Shown: piece after piece, positions 43,827 through 51,579 of the stretch
Numbering within the stretch: position 1 is the first letter of the stretch
How the letters are laid out: each line of letters starts with the position of its first letter
DNA from: Nocardia neocaledoniensis
Lineage (GTDB): Bacteria > Actinomycetota > Actinomycetes > Mycobacteriales > Mycobacteriaceae
Reading direction: 5' to 3'
Assembly (NCBI RefSeq): GCF_003182135.1
Contig: NZ_QGTL01000006.1
Coordinates: 62,001-126,000 of the forward strand
Length of the DNA stretch: 64,000 nucleotides
Made by a program: the position numbers and the translations under genes
Notes under the pieces: generated by a model
The model's database searches: none
Told to the model about the DNA's origin: nothing
Seen by the model: only the letters and a program-made list of their open reading frames with translations

Positions 43827-44644
43827 CCACGCTCCGCGAGACCGCCCCCGCCGCGCGCGTGGTCCGCGCGCCGCGCGTCACCCGGGTGGGTCCCGGTGCG
43901 GCCCTGCGGCATTCGCTGATGATGGCGTGGCGCGGGCTGCTCACCTTCCGGCACAGTCCCCAGCTGCTCTACGACGCCCTCCTGTTGCCCATCGTCGGGC
44001 CCGTGCTGTTCGGCAGCATCTTCGGTACCGCCATCGCGGGCAGCCTCGAGGCGTATCTGCCGATCATGATTCCCGGGGTGCTTGTCCAGATCGTGCTCAC
44101 CTCCTCGGTGGCCACGGGAGTGCAGTTGTCGGAGGACATCCACTCGGGGGTGTTCGACCGGTTCGTCGCGATGCCGATCGCCCGCTCGGCGCCGGTTGCC
44201 GGAGCATTGCTGGCGGGCACGGTGCGCTATCTGATCGCCGCCACCACCGTGGTGATCGTCGGCTTCTGCATGGGGTACCGGCCCGACCACCCGGCGGGCT
44301 TCCTCGCCGGCGCGGCGCTGGTGGTGTTCGCCACGACGGCGATCAGCTGGCTGTTCGCGTTCATCGGCGCCGTCGTCGCCCGGCCCGCCGCCGTGCAGGG
44401 CATGTGCATGCTCGTGCTCACCTTCCTCGGTTTCGCCTCCAACGCCCTGGTACCCGAGGAGTCGATGCCCGCCTGGATGCGGCACGTGTCCGACCTGAAT
44501 CCGGTGTCCTACCTGGTCTCGGCCGTGCGCACGCTGGCCGCCGAGGGCGCCGTCGGCGCGGACGCCTGCTGGTCGCTGGTGGCCTCGCTGCTCGTGGTCG
44601 CCGTCTTCGCGCCGCTGACCGTGCGCACCCTCCGTTCCCGATGA
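43823..44644 (+). CDS. DrrB-type ABC exporter permease
   Basis: A 273-residue ABC-2 permease with six hydrophobic helices and the family segment MPAWMRHVSDLNPVSYLVSA. It pairs with the preceding ATPase; mycobacterial DrrAB(C) moves PDIM and glycolipids outward. The ATG overlaps the previous stop by 4 nt. The first 30 residues are basic and cytoplasmic. By context the cargo is the acylated glycoside made by the neighbouring enzymes. Confidence 0.92.
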   Translation: MTTLRETAPAARVVRAPRVTRVGPGAALRHSLMMAWRGLLTFRHSPQLLYDALLLPIVGPVLFGSIFGTAIAGSLEAYLPIMIPGVLVQIVLTSSVATGVQLSEDIHSGVFDRFVAMPIARSAPVAGALLAGTVRYLIAATTVVIVGFCMGYRPDHPAGFLAGAALVVFATTAISWLFAFIGAVVARPAAVQGMCMLVLTFLGFASNALVPEESMPAWMRHVSDLNPVSYLVSAVRTLAAEGAVGADACWSLVASLLVVAVFAPLTVRTLRSR

Positions 44645-44654
44645 GGAGTCCCCG

Positions 44655-46034
44655 ATGACCGTCACGTCCCCCGCCGTCGCGGCCGCGCCGACCGCGCTCA
44701 ACCGGATCACCGCCGACGACGACCTGTTCTTCAAGCTGCACAGCCTCTACCCCAACGCCCTGGTGAACCAGCTGGCCTACCGCTTCGACGAGCGGCTCGA
44801 CCCCGACCTGCTGCGACGCTGGCACGAGCATCTGGCCGCCGGTTTCATCGCCCGCCGGGTCCGCACCACCCGGTTCCCGATCGCCCGCGCCCACTGGGAA
44901 CCGGCGACCGAGTCGATGCCGCTGATCTGGTCGGCGACCGAGCTGGCCGACGAGGACGTCCTGTCCTGGTTCCTCGCCAGGGCCGCCGTGGAGTTCGATC
45001 CGGAGCGCGGACTGGTCTGGCAGCTGGCCGGCGCGCACACCGCCTCGGGAGGCACCGTCGTCACCCTGGTCGCCTCCCATGTCGTCTGTGACGGCGGCGG
45101 CATGATGCACGCGATCGTCGATTCCCTCGACCGCCTCAATCGCGGCGAAGCCCCTGACCGCCACGCCGGCGCGGGACGGCTCGTCGGCCCGGTGGCAGGC
45201 GCGGGCCGGTTCGCGGCCGACCTCGCCGACGCGCGGGGACAGCTGCGCGCGGTGGCTCGCGGGGTGCGCGCCGCGCGCCGGGCGCGGGGTGTCAGCGAGC
45301 CCGCCCGTAATCCCCGGCCGGCCGAGCCGCGCCTGCCGCACGCCGAGACGTGGCAGGCGGCGGAGACGATCGTGCAGCTGGATCTCGCCGACTGGGATGC
45401 CGTCGCCGCCGCCCACGGCGGCACCACCAACGGCCTGCTGATCGGCGTGGCGGTCGGCCTGCTCGGGCGCAGCGGGCGCGTCGCCGACGGCGCCGAGGTG
45501 CGCGTCGACATCCCGCACTCGATGCGCGTCGCCGACGATCCGCGCGCCAACGCCACCACCGGCCTGCCGATCGCCGTCACCTACCGCGCGGGCGAACGCG
45601 CCGACCTGCCCGCGATCCGTGCCGCGCTCAAGGCAGCCGGACTGGCCTACCGCGATCCCGCGACGATTCCACCCATCCAGCACCTGCAGCCGGTGCAGAT
45701 GCTGCTGCCCAGGGCGGTGCTGCACCGGTTCGCCCGCACCGCCAAGGCCCCGGAGTGCCTGTGCACCAACATGGGTCGGACCGCCCAGAACATCGCCGAC
45801 CTCGGCCCGCACCGGGCCCGCGACGTGATCATGCGCCCGGTGGTCAACCCCGGGCCCGTCGAGTTGTTCCGCCAGGTGGAGGTGGGGGTCAACCTCGCGT
45901 TCTCCTGCGACGACACCACCGTCACCCTGGTGGTCACCGGCGGTGATCCGGACCGCTTCCCGACCCGCGCCGCCCTCCAGCAGCTGCTGTCCGCCGAGTT
46001 CGCCGACTGGGGGCTGAGTCCGCGGTTCTGGTAG
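44655..46034 (+). CDS. Second condensation-superfamily acyltransferase
   Basis: A 459-residue enzyme of the condensation/PapA/wax-synthase superfamily. The catalytic motif is SHVVCDGGG (His142, Asp146, Gly147), an intact HxxxDG. The start LNRITADDDLFF resembles wax-ester-synthase-like and PapA proteins. It probably adds a further acyl chain to the glycolipid, perhaps outside or at the membrane. It lies 10 nt after drrB and ends the operon. Confidence 0.85.
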   Translation: MTVTSPAVAAAPTALNRITADDDLFFKLHSLYPNALVNQLAYRFDERLDPDLLRRWHEHLAAGFIARRVRTTRFPIARAHWEPATESMPLIWSATELADEDVLSWFLARAAVEFDPERGLVWQLAGAHTASGGTVVTLVASHVVCDGGGMMHAIVDSLDRLNRGEAPDRHAGAGRLVGPVAGAGRFAADLADARGQLRAVARGVRAARRARGVSEPARNPRPAEPRLPHAETWQAAETIVQLDLADWDAVAAAHGGTTNGLLIGVAVGLLGRSGRVADGAEVRVDIPHSMRVADDPRANATTGLPIAVTYRAGERADLPAIRAALKAAGLAYRDPATIPPIQHLQPVQMLLPRAVLHRFARTAKAPECLCTNMGRTAQNIADLGPHRARDVIMRPVVNPGPVELFRQVEVGVNLAFSCDDTTVTLVVTGGDPDRFPTRAALQQLLSAEFADWGLSPRFW

Positions 46035-46077
46035 GGATCACCCGCTCCACCGTTCGACATGCCCACCCAGCTATAGG

Positions 46078-46098
46078 TAATGATAATCGTTATCGTTA
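46078..46098. promoter_or_regulatory. Fur/Zur-like box
   Basis: A 21-bp near-palindrome: TAA-n-GATAA-TCG-TTATC-n-TTA (8 of 10 positions paired). It closely resembles binding sites of Fur-family regulators such as Zur and Fur (GATAATGATTATC type). It lies about 50 nt upstream of a secreted-protein gene, so that gene is probably repressed by zinc or iron. Confidence 0.7.
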
Positions 46099-46145
46099 GT
46101 ATGTGCCGGTCGAGCACGCGCTCGACGGGACACGATGAGGAACGC

Positions 46146-46844
46146 ATGTTGATGAGGAATATTGTTGCGACCGCGGCGCTTTCGCTCGCCGCGCTGACCG
46201 CCGCCACCGCCACCGCCGTGGCCGGCGAGCCCGAGCATCACCCGGTCTCGTTCGCCGCCCACGCCACCGACTCCGCCTCGATCATCGAGGTGGACCACGG
46301 TTCGCTCGTGGTGGACAGCGGCGCGCTGCAGGTGCGCGACACGGCAGGGACCGTGGTGGCGGCGACGCCGCTGACGTTCACGATCGACGAGTTCGAGTTT
46401 CCGATCGCGGCCGAGATCAGCGGGCGCACCGCCACACTCACGCCGCAGGTCACGATGGACAAGGCGGTCTACAAGCCCGTCGCCCTGCCGTTCGAGGACA
46501 AGGCGCCGTGGAAGTCGGAGTACGACCGGGAGCAGGCGGCCTGGTCGCGGATGACGAGCACCATCTCGCTCGGCGCCGCGATCGGCACGCTGGTCGGCGG
46601 CCTCGGCGGCGCCGCCGTCGGCTGCGTACTGGGCGGAATCGCCGGGGCGACGGTCGCCTCCGCGACGATCATCGGCCTGTTCGGTCCGTTCATCCCCGCC
46701 GCGGCGGTCGGCTGCCTCGGCGGTGTCCTCGCCATGGGGTCACTGGGCGCGGTCGCCGGTCAGATCCTGATCACCGCGCCGGTCGCGGTCGGTGCGGCGA
46801 TCCAGTACTTCACCACGATCAACTCCCCCTTCCCGGCGAAGTGA
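46146..46844 (+). CDS. Secreted protein with Gly-rich hydrophobic domain, metal-regulated
   Basis: A protein of 232 residues that I do not recognise by function. It has a Sec signal peptide (about 1-28, ending AVAGEP), a beta-rich region of about 110 residues with repeated VDSG-type turns, and a C-terminal hydrophobic Gly/Ala-rich segment (about 140-225) with hairpin-like helices containing paired cysteines. This last part recalls glycine-zipper or channel-like domains. The start is ATG 46146; ATG 46152 is also possible. A Fur/Zur-like box upstream implies synthesis under zinc or iron limitation, so a role in metal uptake or stress is a reasonable guess. Confidence 0.75.
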   Translation: MLMRNIVATAALSLAALTAATATAVAGEPEHHPVSFAAHATDSASIIEVDHGSLVVDSGALQVRDTAGTVVAATPLTFTIDEFEFPIAAEISGRTATLTPQVTMDKAVYKPVALPFEDKAPWKSEYDREQAAWSRMTSTISLGAAIGTLVGGLGGAAVGCVLGGIAGATVASATIIGLFGPFIPAAAVGCLGGVLAMGSLGAVAGQILITAPVAVGAAIQYFTTINSPFPAK

Positions 46845-46877
46845 GAGCCCTTCGCGCCGCCTGAGATCCGGGACCCT

Positions 46878-46923
46878 GTCCTGGTCACCGACCGCGGGAG
46901 CGGTCGTGGTCGGTGACCAGGAC
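46878..46923. terminator. Bidirectional terminator hairpin
   Basis: A perfect 16-bp inverted repeat with a 14-nt loop, located between the convergent genes ending at 46844 and 46941. No U tract follows, but the very stable stem (mostly GC) should stop transcription from both sides. Confidence 0.75.
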
Positions 46924-46940
46924 GGACTCTGAGCCAGTGG

Positions 46941-47324
46941 TCACTGATTCTGCGCGGCGGCCGTGATCGGCGCCATGTCGAAGTAGTCGCGCCAGGCCCG
47001 GATCCGCCCATCGGCGATCTCGAAGACCCCGGTCACCGCAAGGTCGATCGTGTTCCCGCCGATGACGAAGGTGTCGACGCGTTCGTTGAACACGAGATCG
47101 CCGGAGCTCACCTGGTGCCGGACCTGGAAGTCGATCCCGCCGAAGGAGTCCAGGAATCCCCGCAGGAATTCCCGGATGGCGGCCTGTCCGACCACCGGCT
47201 CGAGCGGAATGTTGTGATACGTCGCGTCCTCGGTGAAATACTCGGCGAGTTCGTCGGCCGTACCGTTCGCCCAGGCGGCGCAAAATTCGGTGACGAGCGA
47301 GTCGGGGGTGTGCTGCGACGTCAT
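46941..47324 (-). CDS. Limonene-1,2-epoxide hydrolase-like protein
   Basis: A 127-residue NTF2-fold protein of the LEH family, which opens epoxides with water. The catalytic triad residues are visible as RVD in FNERVDTF (Arg-x-Asp) and the late aspartate in WRDYFDM, matching Arg99/Asp101/Asp132 of limonene epoxide hydrolase. The ATG follows AAAGGA. The substrate is unknown; terpenoid or lipid epoxides are the usual ones. Confidence 0.85.
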   Translation of the reverse strand: MTSQHTPDSLVTEFCAAWANGTADELAEYFTEDATYHNIPLEPVVGQAAIREFLRGFLDSFGGIDFQVRHQVSSGDLVFNERVDTFVIGGNTIDLAVTGVFEIADGRIRAWRDYFDMAPITAAAQNQ

Positions 47325-47410
47325 GACGGTAGTCCTTTTCGCGGTTCGACAGTGCGAGACGACCATGTCACGATTCCGCCTGAGACCGGGGGCATTCGCG
47401 TGTGCCGCTG

Positions 47411-48283
47411 TCATCGCAGCTTCGGGATCACCTCGCGGACCAGCTCCTCGAAGCGATCGACCTGTGCCGGTTCCGGCCAGCCGAGGACGAAGTCCTCGAT
47501 TCCGGCGCCGCTGAGCCGCTCGACGAGTTCTTCCAGGCCCGCGGGCCCGGTGAGCGGATCCGTGGTCGCCCACAGCAGTGCCGAACGGCGCAGCGCGCGC
47601 GGGTCACGACCATATCGCTCGCAGAGTTCGTCCAGCTCTCGGTTCTGCCGCGCGACGACCGCGATGTTCTCGTCCAGACCCAGTTCCGGTTTGCCGTTGG
47701 TGTTCCACCCGTCCGCCCGCTGCGCGGCGACGCGCAGAATGGACGGCGCCTGGCCGCCGACCACGATCGGGGGGCGAGGGCGCCGGACGGCGGCGGGCCC
47801 GGTGGGGAGACGAAGGACGCTGTACCACTCCCCCTCGAAGGTGTACGGCTCGCCGTCCGCGGACAGCACCTCGTCCAATACCCGGACGTACTCCGCGAAC
47901 CGCGCGACCCGTTCCTTGACCGGCCAGGGTTCGGTCCCGGTGGCATGGTGGTCGGTGGGCACGACACCGGCGCCGATGCCCAGCTCGAACCGCCCACCCG
48001 ACAGGTGATCGAGGGTGAGCGCTTCTTTGGCCAGCACCGCGGGCGCGCGCAGAACGGGATTGCTCACCAGCGTGCCCACCCGGATCCGCTCGGTCGCCGC
48101 AACGGCCGCGGCCGCCATGGTCCACCCGTCCAGCCATGCCGGTTCCGTCGCGAAGACGTTCGCGATGTGGTCGGGCAGGAACAATTGATCGAACCCGAAT
48201 TCCTCGACCCGCCGGAAACGCGCCAGCATCTCCGGCGCCGAAGCGTCCGGCAACACCAACACCCCGAAATTGCGATCACCCAC
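47411..48283 (-). CDS. LLM-class F420-dependent oxidoreductase
   Basis: A 290-residue luciferase-like TIM-barrel. The start FGVLVLPDASAPEMLARFRRVEEFGFDQLFLPDH and the segment LTLDHLSGGRFELGIGAG are typical of actinobacterial F420-dependent enzymes. It would transfer hydride between F420 and an unknown ketone, ene or nitro substrate. GTG 48283 is chosen because of a GAGAGGA site upstream; longer N-terminal frames contain no homologous sequence. Confidence 0.87.
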   Translation of the reverse strand: MGDRNFGVLVLPDASAPEMLARFRRVEEFGFDQLFLPDHIANVFATEPAWLDGWTMAAAAVAATERIRVGTLVSNPVLRAPAVLAKEALTLDHLSGGRFELGIGAGVVPTDHHATGTEPWPVKERVARFAEYVRVLDEVLSADGEPYTFEGEWYSVLRLPTGPAAVRRPRPPIVVGGQAPSILRVAAQRADGWNTNGKPELGLDENIAVVARQNRELDELCERYGRDPRALRRSALLWATTDPLTGPAGLEELVERLSGAGIEDFVLGWPEPAQVDRFEELVREVIPKLR

Positions 48284-48483
48284 GACCGACGTCCTCTCAC
48301 CTGTTCTCCGAAGCGAATTCCCTTGCGAGAGTGACAGCGCGACGACGCCGTGAACAGTACGCACATCCAGGTCAGCGACTGACCCACAGGTTAGCGAACA
48401 CGTCACGGCGCCGAGCGGCGCACGGCGGCCGCGCACACCGGGGTCGGTCGACTCGTCCGGCGGGCGCGTGTTAGAACGGACAT

Positions 48484-49107
48484 ATGCCGCACACAAGCCC
48501 CGTAACCGCCTGGAAGACCCTGCGCGAAGGCAACGATCGCTTCGTCGAAGGCCGGCTGCAGCATCCCAACCAGGGCGCGGCCGACCGGGCCGAACTCACC
48601 GCCGGGCAGCATCCGTCGGCGATCCTGTTCGGGTGCGGTGACTCCCGGGTCGCCGCCGAGATCATCTTCGACCGCGGCCTCGGCGACATGTTCGTCGTCC
48701 GCACGGCCGGCCACGTCGTCGACGAATCCGTGCTGGGCTCGATCGAATACGGTGTCGCGGTGCTCGGCGTGCCGCTGATCGTCGTGCTCGGCCACGACAG
48801 CTGCGGCGCGGTCCGCGCCACCATCGACGCGCTGGACTCCGGCGCCGTCCCCGGCGGCTTCATCCGCAGTGTCGTCGAGCGCGTCTCGCCGTCGATCCTG
48901 CTCGGGCGGGCGGAAGGGCTCGACTCGGTCGACGACCTCGAGGCGCGCCATGTCGCGGAGACCGGTCTGCTGCTCTCCCAGCGGTCGACCATCGTCGCCG
49001 AGAAGATCGCGGCGGGCGAACTCGCCATCGCCTGCGTCACCTACCAGCTGTCCGACGGCCGCGCCCAGCTCAACCGCGTGATCGGCAATATCGGCGAACT
49101 CGAGTAG
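48484..49107 (+). CDS. Beta-class carbonic anhydrase
   Basis: A 207-residue beta-carbonic anhydrase that interconverts carbon dioxide and bicarbonate. Zinc ligands and their dyad are seen in GCGDSR (Cys, Asp-Arg pair) and LGHDSCGAV (His, Cys). No signal peptide is present, so it is cytoplasmic. The ATG has TAGAAC 6 nt upstream, a leaderless start. It probably supplies bicarbonate for acyl-CoA carboxylases. Confidence 0.93.
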   Translation: MPHTSPVTAWKTLREGNDRFVEGRLQHPNQGAADRAELTAGQHPSAILFGCGDSRVAAEIIFDRGLGDMFVVRTAGHVVDESVLGSIEYGVAVLGVPLIVVLGHDSCGAVRATIDALDSGAVPGGFIRSVVERVSPSILLGRAEGLDSVDDLEARHVAETGLLLSQRSTIVAEKIAAGELAIACVTYQLSDGRAQLNRVIGNIGELE

Positions 49108-49142
49108 AGGCCCGCGAGACCACGGCTGGCTATCGTGGAGTC

Positions 49143-49307
49143 GTGGGCATCATGGGCGAAATGTTTCCGGGCAAGAAGCTGCAGAACGAGGGCAGCGGGG
49201 ACAGCGACGGTCAGGACCACGATCCGACGCTGGCCGTCGATCTCGACGCGGGCGTGATCCGGCTGAGCGGCGCCGTCGCGGCGCCGCCGCCGGAACCCGA
49301 GCGGTGA
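49143..49307 (+). CDS. 54-residue acidic protein
   Basis: A small gene preceded by TATCGT at 49131-49136, 6 nt before the GTG, the same leaderless layout seen at larger genes nearby. The product starts GIMGEMFPGKK and ends in a short beta-like segment DLDAGVIRLSG plus a Pro/Glu tail; the middle is acidic. It loosely resembles the small DUF6191-type actinobacterial proteins, but this is uncertain. The function is unknown. It is shorter than usual annotation cut-offs. Confidence 0.6.
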   Translation: MGIMGEMFPGKKLQNEGSGDSDGQDHDPTLAVDLDAGVIRLSGAVAAPPPEPER

Positions 49308-49361
49308 CGCTCACCCCAGCAACCCCCTGACCTCCTCCGCGGACCCCCGCGCGGCGGCTGA

Positions 49362-49382
49362 TTCCGCTACCGCTGCGCGGAA
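49362..49382. promoter_or_regulatory. Candidate IclR operator
   Basis: An inverted repeat with arms TTCCGC and GCGGAA around a 9-nt spacer, about 60 nt before the iclR start. A TCCGCGGA palindrome lies 20 nt further upstream. The arms resemble known IclR-family sites. Confidence 0.4.
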
Positions 49383-49443
49383 GGATTGTGCCCACGCTCC
49401 GCAGTGGCCATAGTTCTCGGCACGTCGTCCCGAGGAGGCCGCC

Positions 49444-50184
49444 ATGACCACCACCGAACCCCCGCGTTCCGGCGCGCAGGCCGTCGACCGCGCGGTGCAC
49501 GTGCTCAACTGCTTCCACGGCGGCGACCCCGAACTGTCGCTGAGCGAGCTGGCACAGCGTTCGGGACTGCCCGTGAGCACCACCTTCCGGCTCGCGCAGG
49601 CCCTCGTGCGCGGCAGGCTGCTCGAGCAGGACCCCGCCACCGACCGCTATCGGATCGGGCACGGTCTGGCCTGCCTGGCCCGCCCCGCGCTGTCGCGACT
49701 CGGCCTCGACGCCGCCGCACCGCACCTCTACGCGCTCGCCGCGGGCATCAAGATCACCGTCAGCCTCAGCGTCCCCGACGCCCGCGAGGCGCTCACCGTG
49801 TTCCAAGCCCGCCCACCGGTGTCCTTCTGCCACAACCAGATTCCCCAGGAGCGCAGGCCGCTCGACACCAGCGCCGTCGGCCATGCCCTGCTCGCGCACA
49901 CCGCCACCACGACCGATCGCGGCAACGGCGAACTCTTCGACACGGTGCGCAGGCGCGGATTCGCCGTGGAGGAGATCGACGCCGACGAGCCGATCCGTGC
50001 GATCGCGGTCCCCGTGCTCGGCCCCGACCGTCAGGTCTGGGGCGCGCTCGGCGTCCAGGCCCGCGCGATCCGGCTCGACCGGGAGCTGGTGCGCGCGGTC
50101 GTGCCCGCCATGCACCAGATCGCCGTGCGCATCGGCCCGTATTTCCACACCGCCGCCGCCGGTACGGGATTCGGCGCACCGTGA
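49444..50184 (+). CDS. IclR-family regulator
   Basis: A 246-residue regulator: N-terminal winged helix (about 15-75, SLSELAQRSGLPVSTTFRLAQAL) and a C-terminal effector-binding GAF-like domain. It heads the sulfonate-type cluster and is transcribed in the same direction, separated by about 310 nt from the ABC operon. It is the probable regulator of that cluster, with an unknown carboxylate or sulfonate effector. An ATG start follows a GAGGAGG-like site. Confidence 0.88.
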   Translation: MTTTEPPRSGAQAVDRAVHVLNCFHGGDPELSLSELAQRSGLPVSTTFRLAQALVRGRLLEQDPATDRYRIGHGLACLARPALSRLGLDAAAPHLYALAAGIKITVSLSVPDAREALTVFQARPPVSFCHNQIPQERRPLDTSAVGHALLAHTATTTDRGNGELFDTVRRRGFAVEEIDADEPIRAIAVPVLGPDRQVWGALGVQARAIRLDRELVRAVVPAMHQIAVRIGPYFHTAAAGTGFGAP

Positions 50185-50252
50185 TTTCCACGATGCGAAA
50201 ACGCCATTGCTCCGCCGATATCAGCGGGCGCACTATGGAATTCGATGCGGCG

Positions 50253-50258
50253 TAGCCT
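50253..50258 (+). promoter_or_regulatory. Probable -10 element of sulfonate operon
   Basis: TAGCCT hexamer about 30 nt before the small leader ORF at 50287. It would give a leader transcript of about 230 nt before the solute-binding-protein gene. Confidence 0.35.
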
Positions 50259-50286
50259 CCGCCGCACCTGTCCCGAGAGTCCCGAC

Positions 50287-50364
50287 ATGATCGAATCCCC
50301 CGCGCTCGTCCGCCGCCGTACGGTGGACCTCATGCGCCTGTCGCCCGGATTCTGTCGCCGCTGA
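50287..50364 (+). CDS. Small leader peptide upstream of sulfonate ABC operon
   Basis: A 25-codon ORF ending in VDLMRLSPGFCRR. Its arginine-rich start, [VI]DLMR core and single near-terminal cysteine match actinobacterial leader peptides found ahead of sulfur-assimilation operons. It lies 130 nt before the ABC solute-binding gene and is followed by a GC-rich hairpin. Translation stalling at the cysteine codon could control the downstream operon according to cysteine supply. The identity rests on pattern, position and a second such ORF at 54674. Confidence 0.7.
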   Translation: MIESPALVRRRTVDLMRLSPGFCRR

Positions 50365-50369
50365 CGACG

Positions 50370-50387
50370 CGGCGGCACCGTCCGCCG
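50370..50387 (+). terminator. Possible attenuator hairpin after leader peptide
   Basis: A 6-bp stem CGGCGG/CCGCCG with a 6-nt loop starting 6 nt after the leader stop codon, followed by a pyrimidine-rich run. The position suits an attenuator whose folding depends on ribosome position in the leader ORF. Confidence 0.4.
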
Positions 50388-50493
50388 TCACCTTCTCCCT
50401 CCCCCTCCGGATATCCGTTCACGCGGATCGTCGCGGCGTGCGCCCAGGTGGCTCGCCGCGCGATCACGCGTGCCGTCGAAAGCACCCCGAATC

Positions 50494-51579
50494 ATGTTGT
50501 CCACCTTCTTCCGACGACGTCCGCTGCGCGCGCTCGCCGCCGCGCTCGTCGCCCCCGCCGCCCTCGCGGTGGTCACCACCGCGTGCGGCGCCGCCGAGGC
50601 GCCCACCACCGCCGACGGCAAGACCGTGCTGCGCTACCAGGGCCAGACCGGCCTGGTCACCCCCTACGAACTCGCCGACCATCTCGGCTACTTCAGCGAG
50701 ATCAGCCTGCAATGGGAAGGCGACACCACCAGCGGACCCGCCAACATCCAGGCCGCCGCCACCAAGCAGATCGAATTCGGCAGCGCGTTCAACGGCGCGG
50801 TGGTCAAGCTCGCCGCCGGTGGCGCCCCGGTACAGGCGGTGCTGAGTTCTTACGGCTCCGACGCCAAATCGTTCACGGGCTACTTCGTGCGCGACGACGC
50901 GGGCATCACCGGCGCGCGTGATCTGATCGGCAAGAAGGTCGGGGTCAACACCCTGGGCGCGCACCACGAATTCGTCACCAGGGAATGGCTGCACCAGCAG
51001 GGCCTGACCGAGGCCGAGATCAAGCAGGTCCAGCTCGTGGTGGTCCCACCGGTCAACACCGAGGAGGCGTTGCGCAGCGGCCAGATCGATGTCGGCGCGC
51101 TCGGCGGGGTGTACCGGGAGACCGCGGTGCCACGCGGTGGCCTGCACCCGCTGTTCACCGACAAGGACATCTTCGGCGAATTCGATTACGGCACCTACGT
51201 GTTCCGCAAGGACTTCATCGCGCAGAATCCCGACGCGGTCAAGGATTTCGTGCAGGGCACGGCCAGAGCCACCCGCTGGCTGCAGATCACCCCGCGCGAG
51301 GAGGTGATCGCGAAGTTCACCGAGATCATCAACCAGCGCGGCCGCAACGAGAACCTCAAACTGCTCGACTATTGGCGCAGCTCCGGCATTCCGGTCCCCG
51401 GCGCGGTGATCGCGGACAAGGAGATCCAGATCTGGATCGACTGGCTCGAGCGCAACGGCGAACTGCCCAAGGGCAAGATCGCCGCCACCGACCTGTTCAC
51501 CAACAAGGACAACCCCTACGCCAACGGCACCTACCAGCCGGCCAGCGGCCCGACCGGAGAGGTGGTGGCCGCGAAATGA
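50494..51579 (+). CDS. Sulfonate/taurine-type ABC solute-binding lipoprotein
   Basis: A 361-residue substrate-binding protein of the SsuA/TauA/ThiY (NMT1-like) family. The N-terminal signal (about 1-31) ends in a lipobox-like TTAC, so it is a lipoprotein facing outside. The mature part has the two-lobe pattern with ARDLIGKKVGVNTLGA. Aliphatic sulfonates, sulfate esters or related organosulfur compounds are the likely ligands given the neighbours. The stop overlaps the ATPase gene start (ATGA). Confidence 0.88.
   Translation: MLSTFFRRRPLRALAAALVAPAALAVVTTACGAAEAPTTADGKTVLRYQGQTGLVTPYELADHLGYFSEISLQWEGDTTSGPANIQAAATKQIEFGSAFNGAVVKLAAGGAPVQAVLSSYGSDAKSFTGYFVRDDAGITGARDLIGKKVGVNTLGAHHEFVTREWLHQQGLTEAEIKQVQLVVVPPVNTEEALRSGQIDVGALGGVYRETAVPRGGLHPLFTDKDIFGEFDYGTYVFRKDFIAQNPDAVKDFVQGTARATRWLQITPREEVIAKFTEIINQRGRNENLKLLDYWRSSGIPVPGAVIADKEIQIWIDWLERNGELPKGKIAATDLFTNKDNPYANGTYQPASGPTGEVVAAK

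Noticed and set aside
46878..46923. The 16-bp inverted repeat as an operator or attachment site
   Set aside because: It lies between two convergent gene ends with no promoter nearby, so termination explains it best.
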